35,433 nucleotides of DNA from Hyphococcus sp. (GTDB taxonomy: Bacteria; Pseudomonadota; Alphaproteobacteria; Caulobacterales; Parvularculaceae). This document shows positions 16,369 to 24,350 of the stretch, in pieces. The notes under the pieces were generated by a model, which ran no database searches, was not told the origin of the DNA, and was given only the letters and a program-made list of their open reading frames with translations. The stretch is taken from the NCBI GenBank assembly GCA_021776375.1, contig JAJFGA010000050.1:1-35433 (forward strand), given 5' to 3'. The translations under genes were made by a program, and so were the position numbers. Within the stretch, counting starts at the first letter, position 1. Each line of letters starts with the position of its first letter.

Positions 16369-17679
16369 ATGAAGAATAATCCTATGACGTTTATAAAACG
16401 CGCGCGCATCGCGCTTGGCGGGATCGCGGTTGCGTCCGTGCTCGCTTTGTCGGCGACAACGCCGGCCCATGCAACTTTTGAAGCGGGCGTTCAGGCCTAT
16501 CTGAACGGTCAGTATACACAAGCCATCGACATCTGGCGGCGCTTTGCGGTGGCAGGCGATGTTCGCTCCAAGAAAATTCTCGGTGATGTTTATTCCGGCA
16601 AGTCTCTTGAAGGCGCCCAGTCGGCTGCAACACCGCTAGAAGCGATCCCGGTTGATAATGTCCAGTCGCTGGTCTGGTATTCACTCGCCGCCCATCATGA
16701 CTTCTCCGCCTATCAGACGCCAAGCGCTGAAGAAGTGAATGCGCGTATTCTCGCTGAACAACGCTTGCCGGACATCCGTGCACGGATGAGCACATCGAAT
16801 GTCACGAAAGCTGAAAAGCTGGTGGCGCAGACCTTTGAGGCCGGCAGCGCCTATGACCTTTATCGGCTTGGCGATATGTACCAAAAAGGCGCCGGCATCG
16901 CCAAAAACAACACCAAGGCGTTGCAGATGTATACGCTGGCGCAAGCGCGCGGCGTTGGTGAAGCCAGCGCGGCGTATGAATTCCTTGAAACGCTGATGAG
17001 CAAGAAGGAAATTGAGACCGCGCAAAAAAATGCTGAAACCTGGCAACCGCCTTTGCCGCCGGAATATACCGGCAAGACCAACCAGCAAAAAGAACTCGAA
17101 CGCCTCAAGCGCGAGCTCGAAGAAATCAAGATGGCCGAAGCGCTTAAAGCGGTATCGGACATCGATGTTGAGTTGATCCAGCGCGCGCTGAACGCGCTCG
17201 GCTTCCGCGCCGGTGTAGTCGACAACAAACTCGGGGCCGGCACACGCGCGGCGATCCGGCGGTTCCAATATTCTACCGTCGCCAAGGATTTCAATATGGA
17301 TGAGGGTGACAAGCAGGCCGTCGTCACCGGGGTCCTGACGCCGCGGCAGACGGTTCGCCTGTTCAAGGACGCCTCAAAAGCCGAGCATCCGATGTCGCAA
17401 TATGTCTATGGCATCATGTTTGTGCGCGGCATTGGCGTTGAGCAGAACGGCAAGGAAGCGGTCAAATGGCTGGAAAAAGCCGCCGACGATCATGACCTCG
17501 CCATTGCCCATTACGCACTTGGCGTCGTCTTTCGCGACGGCACCACCGGGCTCAATGAAGTCGCGCCAGATGAACGCAAATCCGCGCTCCACCTGGCTCG
17601 GGCTTCAGCGCTTGGCTATAAACCGGCGAACGACGCGCTGCGCCGGTTGAGCTTCGAATATACGCGCGACATTCAGTAG
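16369..17679 (+). CDS. exported Sel1-repeat protein with peptidoglycan-binding-type domain
   Basis: A 436-residue envelope protein. The signal peptide covers roughly residues 1-36 and ends in AHA. Sel1-like helical repeats occur in two blocks: near the N-terminus (FEAGVQAYLNGQYTQAIDIW, GSAYDLYRLGDMYQKGAGI) and near the C-terminus (SQYVYGIMFVRGIGVEQNGK, AIAHYALGVVFRDGTTG). Between them are a charged coiled coil (about 235-260) and a peptidoglycan-binding-1-like module (ELIQRALNALGFRAGVVDNK, RAAIRRFQ). It is probably a scaffold near the cell wall. It is followed after 14 bases by a beta-helix gene whose leader has the same GAGGGGATGAT sequence. ATG 16369 is chosen; ATG 16384 is also possible. 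Confidence 0.82.
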   Translation: MKNNPMTFIKRARIALGGIAVASVLALSATTPAHATFEAGVQAYLNGQYTQAIDIWRRFAVAGDVRSKKILGDVYSGKSLEGAQSAATPLEAIPVDNVQSLVWYSLAAHHDFSAYQTPSAEEVNARILAEQRLPDIRARMSTSNVTKAEKLVAQTFEAGSAYDLYRLGDMYQKGAGIAKNNTKALQMYTLAQARGVGEASAAYEFLETLMSKKEIETAQKNAETWQPPLPPEYTGKTNQQKELERLKRELEEIKMAEALKAVSDIDVELIQRALNALGFRAGVVDNKLGAGTRAAIRRFQYSTVAKDFNMDEGDKQAVVTGVLTPRQTVRLFKDASKAEHPMSQYVYGIMFVRGIGVEQNGKEAVKWLEKAADDHDLAIAHYALGVVFRDGTTGLNEVAPDERKSALHLARASALGYKPANDALRRLSFEYTRDIQ

Positions 17680-17693
17680 TTGAGGGGATGATA

Positions 17694-18758
17694 ATGAAAC
17701 GCGCTGTATTGAAATATTTCACCCCCGCCGCCGCAGTGTTTTGCGCGGCGGGACTGATATTGGCCGACGCCGCAAACGCCCAATCGCTTGGCGGGTTCCC
17801 CATTCGGGAACCCGGCGCCGGGGCGCGACCGGGCGCCGCCACGCCGAGCAAGGGCCAAGACGGCCCGTTGCAAATCATCGTCGATGTCAATGGTCCCGGT
17901 CCCTACAAATCAATATCCAAGGCGATTAAGGATGTTGGCGAGGGCGGTGTCGTCTACATCATGCACGGCGTTTATAATGAAACGCTGACCCTCAATAAGT
18001 CGGTGTTTATTCAAGGCGACCGCGGCCCGGGTTCCGGCGTTGAGATCTCCGCGCCGATGAATACGAACTGCCTCACCTTTGCACCGAAAATTGCAACCGC
18101 CCATGCGGTGGTCGCCAATGTTCAGTTCAAATCAAAAATCAATTCCGGCGCCGATGCATGTGTCGATGTCCAGCGCGGAGTTTTCACGCTGAAAGAGAGC
18201 GACGTTTTAGGCTCCGGCGTCCGTCCGGCGGTCAAGATTTCCGGCGGCACAGTGATGCTTGAGAAAAACCGCATCAGCGCCGGCTCTGAAGGCATCTTCG
18301 TTGAACAGGCCCATTCCCTGTCGCAAAGCTTCATCATCGACAACAAAATCCTGCAAAACAAAGTCGGCGTCGATATCGCGTCGGGCAGCAGGGCTGACGT
18401 GGTCATCGCCGGCAACGAGATTTTCGACAATCTCGATAGCGGCGTGAAGTCTTCCGGCTATGGCGCAGCAAAACTGATCGGCAACAAGATCCGCAACAAT
18501 AAAGGCTCAGGCGTCATTCTCGACAAATATACCAAGCTGTCGCTGGTGCGGTATAATGAGATTGTCCAAAATTCCGGCGACGGCATTGCGGTGCCGTTCG
18601 GCGTTAACGGCCTGATTGAAAACAACGATATTGTCGGCAATGACGGCCTGGCGATTTTCACCCGCGACGGGCTGGAACCAAAGATCGCCAACAACTTCAT
18701 TGAAAACAACGCCGGCGATACATGCTCCAAGCGCGACCGACGCAAGGGGCGCTGTTAG
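17694..18758 (+). CDS. exported right-handed parallel beta-helix protein
   Basis: A 354-residue secreted protein. The signal peptide ends near residue 30 (ANAQ). From about residue 60 it shows the pectin-lyase-type beta-helix pattern: short repeating strands with N, G and D turns, such as NRISAGSEGIFVE, NKILQNKVGVDIA, NEIFDNLDSGVKS and NKIRNNKGSGVIL (Pbh1-type repeats). Such folds bind or cut polysaccharides; I see no clear lyase active site, so binding or a structural role is equally likely. Four cysteines are present, two at the very end (DTCSKRDRRKGRC). ATG 17694 is preferred over ATG 17688 because GAGGGG directly abuts the latter. It probably shares a transcript with the Sel1 gene. Confidence 0.85.
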   Translation: MKRAVLKYFTPAAAVFCAAGLILADAANAQSLGGFPIREPGAGARPGAATPSKGQDGPLQIIVDVNGPGPYKSISKAIKDVGEGGVVYIMHGVYNETLTLNKSVFIQGDRGPGSGVEISAPMNTNCLTFAPKIATAHAVVANVQFKSKINSGADACVDVQRGVFTLKESDVLGSGVRPAVKISGGTVMLEKNRISAGSEGIFVEQAHSLSQSFIIDNKILQNKVGVDIASGSRADVVIAGNEIFDNLDSGVKSSGYGAAKLIGNKIRNNKGSGVILDKYTKLSLVRYNEIVQNSGDGIAVPFGVNGLIENNDIVGNDGLAIFTRDGLEPKIANNFIENNAGDTCSKRDRRKGRC

Positions 18759-18759
18759 A

Positions 18760-18859
18760 GCGTGTTCACAAAAAGTGTATGCGGTTTTTGGGTTCGAACA
18801 CGCGACCAGCAAAGAATCTAGACTGCGTTCTTAATTCGAAAAAAGTGAACGCAGTCTAG
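18760..18859. repeat. double-hairpin intergenic repeat element
   Basis: Two stem-loops lie side by side. GCGTGTTC (18760-18767) pairs with 18796-18803, and CTAGACTGCGTTC (18818-18830) pairs perfectly with 18847-18859 across 16 bases. The first hairpin's internal pattern (an AAAAGTG-like tract, then CGGTTTTTGGG) resembles the dispersed palindromic element TAGAGCATGATCCGGAAAAG familiar from alphaproteobacterial intergenic DNA. The resemblance is from memory and has not been searched. Confidence 0.75.
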
Positions 18860-18889
18860 CCGCCGCAGAGCTCAACCATCACAATACTA

Positions 18890-18919
18890 AAAAACCCCCG
18901 GTAAGTTCCGGGGGTTTTT
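18890..18919. terminator. bidirectional terminator between convergent genes
   Basis: AAAAACCCCCGG (18890-18901) pairs perfectly with CCGGGGGTTTTT (18908-18919) around the loop TAAGTT, giving T-runs on both strands. It serves the beta-helix gene and, on the other strand, the M28 peptidase ending at 18934. Confidence 0.92.
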
Positions 18920-18933
18920 ATTTGCCCGCATAC

Positions 18934-20997
18934 TCAGTCTACCAATCGCACCACGTCAATTTCAGCAAGTGCTGCAAGATACTCAGCAACCGCTTCGCGC
19001 GGGATCGGGGCAAGCGTCGCCGTCAGCCAGGCGTGGATATCATCAACGCTTCGCGCGCCATCCACCAGGTTGAGGGCTTCATAAGCGAACATTGAGCCGC
19101 CAATGCTGCGACCGTTAAAGTCCTCGGTGGAAAATTTCGCCAGCGACAGATCGCCCGCCCGCTCGCCGAGCTTGTCATCAAGATAGGCGTAACCGAAGGC
19201 GCGCATGGGCCCTTTGATGGCGGGGTTGCGTGCGTAGACAACGCCGCCCTTGACGGGATTTTGGCCATCACCGCCAGTAATGGCGGCAAGCTGGTCGATA
19301 AATTCATGTGCGCCAGCAGTCGCACCTTCATCCGGTGCTGCAAATTCGGCGATACTGTCGATTTTTGCATGCTCGCGCATCCAATGAACCGGCCCGAGAA
19401 CAGCAGCGGTTTGAGTATCCGCATGAGCGCGGCGTTCTTCCAGATCATGGGCTCTGGAAAGCGCGTTCCGGCGCAGCATCGCCAGCACCGCCGGCGCATC
19501 GTCCGCATCCATATCGGCCAGAAACAACGCTGTCGCGAGCCCGATAAAGGCCGACCGCTTGAGTTTGGTCGGGTCGATATTGGCCGGCAGGTCATAATTG
19601 GTGTGAATATAACGGTCCGGCCAATCGTGAAGATAAATCCCCGGAATGCGCCACGAGCCTTCATTGAAGACCTGATGATCGCTGCCGAGCGAAATCCCTT
19701 CCATCATCGCCAGCAGCGCCTCGCGCCCGCCCTCCGGCGCCGTCAGATCAAACGCCGTGTCACCGCCCGAGGCGTGGATTTCGCTTTGCGTGTTGACGAA
19801 ACGGCCGGCCTCATGACCGAGATCACTGATAAAGTGCGGCAGGCTTTCAGGCCCGCCCGAGATCCGAAACACCGCTTTTGTTTCCGGATTGCCGCCGACC
19901 ATATCCATATGAATATTGGCTTTAATGCGGGCGGCGTCTTTTGGACGGGCGCTGAGATACATCAGCGTGCCTTCAATTTCAGCCGGCCATAAAAACCGCA
20001 ACGTCCGCTTCGGCCGGACAATACGGCCTTCATCAATCAGTTTTTTTGCCGCACGCGCCACTTCCAATATCGCCACGCAGCCCGACGCATTATCATTCGC
20101 GCCGGGGCGAGGGTGGTCGAGATGGCAGGTGAACACGATCTCTTGCTTGCGCAAGGATTTGTCCGTGCCCGGAATACTTGCCGAGACAACACTATGCCGG
20201 CCCTTACGGTCATGAAAGGCGTCAACCCTGGCGTCGAAGCGGAGCGTCTCACCGCTCGCGAGCTGTTGTTGCAGCCGCCGCGCCTCACCAAGTGAAATCA
20301 TAAAAGCGAAAGCGGGCGTCTCGGGAAAGCTCGACAAATGCCCCCAGCGCACCAGGCGTTCGTCTTGTTTCCACCAGGCGGTGCGCTGGTTCGGGGCGTA
20401 GGAGAGTATCCCCGCCGCGCCATGCTCCCCCACCGCCCTATCCGCCACCGCGCCAGGCTGGCTTGATGTGAGAACAAACTTGCCGGAGATGTCCTTGCCG
20501 TCGAAATCACTGGCGCTGGTCCCGGCGCCAATATCAACCAGGCCGGCGATCGCGGCGCCAGAAAGACTGTCTTGCGCCAGCGTTAACGGCGCGGCCGCCC
20601 AGTCGCCAAGCTTGCGCTCACGCACCCATTCGCCGTTCTCGTCGCGACGAAGCTGCCATAGCTCCGCGAAATTAACGTCCCATGTGGGGCGCGATTTTTG
20701 CGTTCCGAACAGAGTGCGCCCGTCGGCGGGAAATTCTAAAATACGCGCATCCGTAAACCCGTAATCTTTGAGCTTGCCGTGAATATGCTCTGCGGCGGCG
20801 CGAAATTGCGAACTCGCACGGGTGCGGTGAAAGGTCGATAAGGAGTCGAGGTTTCGCTTCGCCGCCTCGCCGGAGATTTCTCCGGCCAGCGCCGCAAGAT
20901 CCGCCTCGTCAATCAGCTCACGTAATTCCGCTGTCGCATTTTGCGTAAAACAAACCACCGCCGCTGCAATGGCAAATCCCGTTAACCGTTTTTGCAT
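18934..20997 (-). CDS. exported M28-family zinc peptidase with PA-like insert and C-terminal extension
   Basis: A 687-residue exported metallopeptidase. ATG 20997 follows GGAGGGG; the frame's 7 extra upstream codons are less likely. The signal peptide ends near residue 23 (ATA). A PA-like domain occupies about 140-250. The M28 core shows all expected ligands: His292 and Asp294 (CHLDH), Asp302 (GANDNASG), the glutamate pair in AEIEG (340-342), Asp365 (HMDMVGG) and His441 (SDHQVF). The last ~200 residues form an extra, mostly helical domain. It is probably an aminopeptidase, or a larger enzyme with that fold; substrate unknown. It converges on the beta-helix gene. Confidence 0.92.
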   Translation of the reverse strand: MQKRLTGFAIAAAVVCFTQNATAELRELIDEADLAALAGEISGEAAKRNLDSLSTFHRTRASSQFRAAAEHIHGKLKDYGFTDARILEFPADGRTLFGTQKSRPTWDVNFAELWQLRRDENGEWVRERKLGDWAAAPLTLAQDSLSGAAIAGLVDIGAGTSASDFDGKDISGKFVLTSSQPGAVADRAVGEHGAAGILSYAPNQRTAWWKQDERLVRWGHLSSFPETPAFAFMISLGEARRLQQQLASGETLRFDARVDAFHDRKGRHSVVSASIPGTDKSLRKQEIVFTCHLDHPRPGANDNASGCVAILEVARAAKKLIDEGRIVRPKRTLRFLWPAEIEGTLMYLSARPKDAARIKANIHMDMVGGNPETKAVFRISGGPESLPHFISDLGHEAGRFVNTQSEIHASGGDTAFDLTAPEGGREALLAMMEGISLGSDHQVFNEGSWRIPGIYLHDWPDRYIHTNYDLPANIDPTKLKRSAFIGLATALFLADMDADDAPAVLAMLRRNALSRAHDLEERRAHADTQTAAVLGPVHWMREHAKIDSIAEFAAPDEGATAGAHEFIDQLAAITGGDGQNPVKGGVVYARNPAIKGPMRAFGYAYLDDKLGERAGDLSLAKFSTEDFNGRSIGGSMFAYEALNLVDGARSVDDIHAWLTATLAPIPREAVAEYLAALAEIDVVRLVD

Positions 20998-21067
20998 GAG
21001 AGCCCCTCCGTTGCGCATCTACGCGTATAACACAAACCCGGTTGGTCAAAAATACTAGAGCCCTAAA

Positions 21068-21087
21068 GGCGATGGTGATCCATCGCC
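21068..21087. other. perfect hairpin upstream of the M28 peptidase gene
   Basis: GGCGATGG (21068-21075) pairs with CCATCGCC (21080-21087) around TGAT. No T-run follows. It lies about 70-90 bases before the M28 start and could be an operator or part of the leader RNA. Confidence 0.5.
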
Positions 21088-21102
21088 GACGCTGAAATCA
21101 TA

Positions 21103-21130
21103 AAAACCCCCGGACAGTTCCGGGGGTTTT
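21103..21130 (-). terminator. terminator of the basic exported protein gene
   Basis: AAAACCCCCGG (21103-21113) pairs with CCGGGGGTTTT (21120-21130), loop ACAGTT. The stem is the same as in the terminator at 18890-18919 and the loop differs only in its first three bases. It can act on both strands, but its position fits the minus-strand gene at 21148. Confidence 0.9.
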
Positions 21131-21147
21131 GCTGTTTAGGGGTAGAG

Positions 21148-21627
21148 TTACAGGTATTGAATGCGCGCGCGGGGAGAGCAATCACGGCGTGCGATGCGCT
21201 CCAGGCGTCGGTGCGACACTTGATGGGCGTCATAGCCGCGCACAACCACCGAACAGACCAGCTGGCGACGGCCTGAGCGCGTCCAATAAATCTCTTCGAC
21301 CAGTGTGATGCGCGCATCCCAGCGCGTGCGGTAGGTCTCGCGATGAACAACACGGCTGCGCGCCCGGTGACGGCGATTATGCCTGCGGTTATAGCCGCGC
21401 CCATCATCATAGCGATTGTTGTTGTGACGGCTTCTAGAATTGCTGCGATACGAGCCGGCGCGGTAGTAATTGTCCTTGGCGTAGTAGTCATAATAGGATG
21501 AATTATGCGAGCGGTGATCGTGGTCGATCGCGCAATAGTCCGGTTTGTATTCGGCCGACGCTTGGGCAAAGCCGTAAACGCCTGCGCCCATGACCAGCGC
21601 AATAACCGCTTTCAGGATTGACTTCAT
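21148..21627 (-). CDS. exported basic Tyr/Arg/Asn/His-rich protein
   Basis: A 159-residue protein of unknown function. ATG 21627 follows GGAG at good spacing (ATGGAGATATCG); upstream in-frame starts lack this. Residues 1-26 look like a signal peptide (KSILKAVIALVMGAGVYGFA). The next ~80 residues are of low complexity, rich in Arg, His, Asn, Ser and Tyr (NSSYYDYYAKDNYY, RGYNRRHNRRHRARSR). The final ~60 residues look folded and beta-rich (DARITLVEEIYW, QLVCSVVVRGYDAH). Three cysteines are present. The basic repeat region suggests binding to an acidic polymer such as DNA, polysaccharide or wall material, but that is inference. Confidence 0.72.
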   Translation of the reverse strand: MKSILKAVIALVMGAGVYGFAQASAEYKPDYCAIDHDHRSHNSSYYDYYAKDNYYRAGSYRSNSRSRHNNNRYDDGRGYNRRHNRRHRARSRVVHRETYRTRWDARITLVEEIYWTRSGRRQLVCSVVVRGYDAHQVSHRRLERIARRDCSPRARIQYL

Positions 21628-21830
21628 CGATATCTCCATGGCCCCCGAGCCATATCTGCCGCCGCCCCCGGCCGGATGTCGATGGTTAACGGGTGCCAGC
21701 AAAATGCGGCGAGATTGGCGCGCGCGCCGCCGCATTGAAGACATAATTTCGGCGGGTGATAGCCCTGCGTGCAGGTGTTAAGTACTCCAAGCGCAACACT
21801 GCTGATTGATGGTATAAATTACAAACAAAG

Positions 21831-21859
21831 AAAAAGCCCCCGGAAACGGAGGCTTTTTT
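21831..21859 (-). terminator. terminator of the small exported protein gene
   Basis: A 7-bp stem with one mismatch (GCCCCCG with CGGAGGC, loop GAAA) is flanked by A- and T-runs. It lies 20 bases after the stop of the gene at 21880-22290, reading on the minus strand. Confidence 0.8.
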
Positions 21860-21879
21860 GCGGGGGATGGTTTTTGACC

Positions 21880-22290
21880 TCAAGTTCCCGGTGATGGGGA
21901 GGGGTGGCTTTCTTGAACAAGTTTTTCAAACAACGCATCCACGACCTCATATACGTCAACGTCAGGACTGTTCGTGCATAAATCTATTATTGCATCAGCA
22001 AGCGCCAACGATCCCCATAAGGAGAGGTCTGCATTTTTTTCTTCTGAATCTGCCGATGCTGAATTTTTTGCTGTCATATATCCCCACCCCCACTCAGCCA
22101 GACCATACTCCACTAATCGCTTATCAGAAAATCCATAGCTGCTGTATTCACTAGTCAGGTCACTGCACTTAAGAGCTCCCCAGCCCTTTTTTAATACATG
22201 CTCGCCATCTTCAGCAAACGCAAAGCTCGGCGTTAAAGTCAGAGAAGAGCCGAAAAAAACAATGGCTACTAGAGTCGTATTGCGTAGCAT
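21880..22290 (-). CDS. small exported protein, HdeA/Rap1a-like pattern
   Basis: A 136-residue exported protein of unknown function. GAGGAGG directly precedes ATG 22290. The signal peptide ends near residue 26 (AFA). The mature part is about 110 residues and has two cysteines (KCSDLT and DLCTNSP) placed as in small helical periplasmic proteins of the HdeA/Rap1a type: C, then GYMTAKN, then a helix before the second C followed by a NSPDVDVYEVVDALFEKL helix. The resemblance is by pattern only. The base composition is clearly more AT-rich than surrounding genes, suggesting acquired DNA. It is followed by its own terminator and preceded by the lipoprotein gene on the same strand. Confidence 0.75.
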   Translation of the reverse strand: MLRNTTLVAIVFFGSSLTLTPSFAFAEDGEHVLKKGWGALKCSDLTSEYSSYGFSDKRLVEYGLAEWGWGYMTAKNSASADSEEKNADLSLWGSLALADAIIDLCTNSPDVDVYEVVDALFEKLVQESHPSPSPGT

Positions 22291-22364
22291 TCAAATCCTC
22301 CTCAATTACGAGTTCATTTTTAGTGACGCACTTCTACGAAGACATACTATATCAGGTTTCAAAT

Positions 22365-23963
22365 TTACCTGTTTTTCAAATTATATTTTTGTGCCGCTTG
22401 TTCTAGATTCGATTTAGCCTGTTCAATTTTAGACTGACTGGCTTGCAAAACTTGAACCGTCGCGCCTGAGACAAGAGTAGAAATTTTCTGTTCGCATCCT
22501 GCCTCATCCACCTCACCACCAAAGATCGTATTACGATTGGTTTCATTATTACAAAGCGAGGACAATGGTTTGTTGGAGGTGGCCATCCATGTAATTATAT
22601 TTTGCGCCCCCTCCGACTCGTCGGTGACTTTAGCAAGCTGGGCACTAATATGTTCAACGGCTTCCTCCAGAACTTTGGCTTCACTTTGGTAAGCCACGCT
22701 GCGCTCTTTTAAGTTCATATTTTCAATTGATAGTATTTTCTTTTGTTTGGACAGAGACTGTTTCTCACCACGGATCATGGTGATTTCTTCCTTTGCTGTT
22801 TTCAAGTCTTCTTTTGCACTGATAACCAGCGCTTCTTGTTCTTTTACACCTTTGCCAAGCTGCGTGACGCAAAGATCAAACAGGGTTTCTTGTACTGGCG
22901 TGCCGTTAGCATCTTTGCCAAGGAATGCAGCTTTTTGTACATACGGCATCTTATCCTCGGCCAAATTTCCATCGATGAAAGAGGTAAACACCGTCGTGCA
23001 CACCTCTTCGATAAAACTCAGCTCATTATAATCGGCGACAATATCTTTCACCGCGGTCGCAACGGAGGCCGCCGCCTCCTTGGAGAGGACGCTGGCATTG
23101 GCGCCGCTCAATAACCCGCCAGCGCTGCCGACATCACCGCCGCGGCGAATAATATCGCTGCGCAATGCATTTTGCGCCTCATAGGCCTCACGCGCATCAT
23201 CATAAGATTTCTGGACAGTCTTTTGCTGTTCCGTGAGTTCCGCAATGTCGCTGGTCAACTTAGTTTGAGCGGCGGTTTGTTCTGTCGTCTTGGCGCCATT
23301 GGGCTGGGTCTTTGCCGCTTCGTCGATTTTTGCGCTTTCGGCTTTCTTTTGTGCAATTTCTGCGTTCTTAGCGTCCAGTTCCTCTTTGCGCTTGTCCATT
23401 TCCATGCGCAGCGCGCGGGTTTCAGCCGTAACGTTCCGGATCGATTCAGAATCGCTTGACGCGCCACCCGCCAGCACCAGCGCCGGCGGGCGCACCGCGC
23501 CAGTCAGTTGTTCAACCGCCAGGATGGTCACCATGGATTGTTGAAAGCGGCGATGCAGGGTTTCAAACGACGCCTTGTCGAGCGCGCCGCCCGCATAGCC
23601 TTCGCAAATCCGGTACATGGCGTCCCGCATTAGCTGTATGGATTGGGTGCGCAAGCCAATCGAGCCGCCAGCTTCAGCCGCCGCAAATTGCGCCGCGCCG
23701 CTGGCGCCGGCTTTGGTGGTGATATCCACCCCGCCAGATGCGGCGTATACGGATAATGCATCCGGGCTCGGCTCGGCGCATATAGCTTTTCTATTCTTGC
23801 TATCCCGATTTTGAATAAAGACCGCTCGCTGCTTGGCGTCGATAAAAACCGCCTCGCTGTGATTATTGAAATGCTTCTTTTTGGTAACCGTGCTTAGCTG
23901 TGCGCAGCCACCAAATATGAGCAGCGCGCCAATAACAATTACGATGTTGAAACCAAACCGCAC
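22365..23963 (-). CDS. coiled-coil lipoprotein of unknown function
   Basis: A 532-residue envelope lipoprotein. The start is GTG 23963, the only one giving a complete lipoprotein signal with lipobox IFGG-C20. The N-terminal third holds a motif, ICAEPSPDALSVYAASGG (about 61-78), and a region RDAMYRICEGY...RFQQSMVTILAVEQLTGAV (about 113-157) that I recall as a recurrent unit in uncharacterised alphaproteobacterial lipoproteins. Two long coiled coils follow (about 175-265 and 375-450). Cysteines occur as pairs (C62/C119 and later). Its function is not known. The ATG-poor, AT-richer 3' half and the nearby tRNA-Leu hint at acquisition. A TTGCAATATTGCAA palindrome lies just upstream. Confidence 0.75.
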   Translation of the reverse strand: MRFGFNIVIVIGALLIFGGCAQLSTVTKKKHFNNHSEAVFIDAKQRAVFIQNRDSKNRKAICAEPSPDALSVYAASGGVDITTKAGASGAAQFAAAEAGGSIGLRTQSIQLMRDAMYRICEGYAGGALDKASFETLHRRFQQSMVTILAVEQLTGAVRPPALVLAGGASSDSESIRNVTAETRALRMEMDKRKEELDAKNAEIAQKKAESAKIDEAAKTQPNGAKTTEQTAAQTKLTSDIAELTEQQKTVQKSYDDAREAYEAQNALRSDIIRRGGDVGSAGGLLSGANASVLSKEAAASVATAVKDIVADYNELSFIEEVCTTVFTSFIDGNLAEDKMPYVQKAAFLGKDANGTPVQETLFDLCVTQLGKGVKEQEALVISAKEDLKTAKEEITMIRGEKQSLSKQKKILSIENMNLKERSVAYQSEAKVLEEAVEHISAQLAKVTDESEGAQNIITWMATSNKPLSSLCNNETNRNTIFGGEVDEAGCEQKISTLVSGATVQVLQASQSKIEQAKSNLEQAAQKYNLKNR

Positions 23964-23989
23964 CGCGCCGCCCCCGACAATAATTGCTA

Positions 23990-24003
23990 TTGCAATATTG
24001 CAA
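23990..24003. promoter_or_regulatory. perfect 14-bp palindrome upstream of the lipoprotein gene
   Basis: TTGCAATATTGCAA is an exact inverted repeat, 27 to 40 bases upstream of the lipoprotein GTG. Its size and placement fit an operator overlapping the promoter. I cannot name the regulator. Confidence 0.45.
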
Positions 24004-24127
24004 ATGTACAGGCGCCGAGCAAGCTTGGCGGTTATTTAAAAATTCTCGTACGAAAAATAAAGAACTAAGTATAGATTAGAATCTGTTTGTTATATTATTA
24101 CTTCAGCGCCGAGCCCAAAATCTATAA

Positions 24128-24214
24128 TGGTGCCCCCCGCCGGAATCGAACCGGCACTCCCGCAAAGGAACTGGATTTTGAATCCAGCGCGTCTACCAAT
24201 TCCGCCAGAGGGGC
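24128..24214 (-). tRNA. tRNA-Leu (anticodon CAA)
   Basis: The 87-base gene folds into a class II tRNA: acceptor stem GCCCCTC with GGGGGGC, encoded CCA at the 3' end (24128-24130), anticodon stem CTGGA/TCCAG with loop TTCAAAA, giving anticodon CAA (24178-24180), an extended variable arm and the T-arm GGTTCGATTCC. It reads UUG codons. A lower-GC gene pair lies immediately on its 3' side. Confidence 0.97.
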
Positions 24215-24350
24215 CTCTGAGAATGGGCCGCGCATGATAGAGCGGCGCATGATGAGATCAAGCTGGGGTGAATAGATTTCTTTACGCTTCGGTTTGAAGA
24301 TAGGCGCGCAACACCTTAGCTGAAGACATGTCCAAATCTGTGGAACAGTA

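Noticed and set aside
21880..24214. toxin-antitoxin or defence system in the lower-GC cassette
   Set aside because: No nuclease, ATPase, antitoxin or Cas-like motif is visible; only a signal-peptide protein and a lipoprotein.
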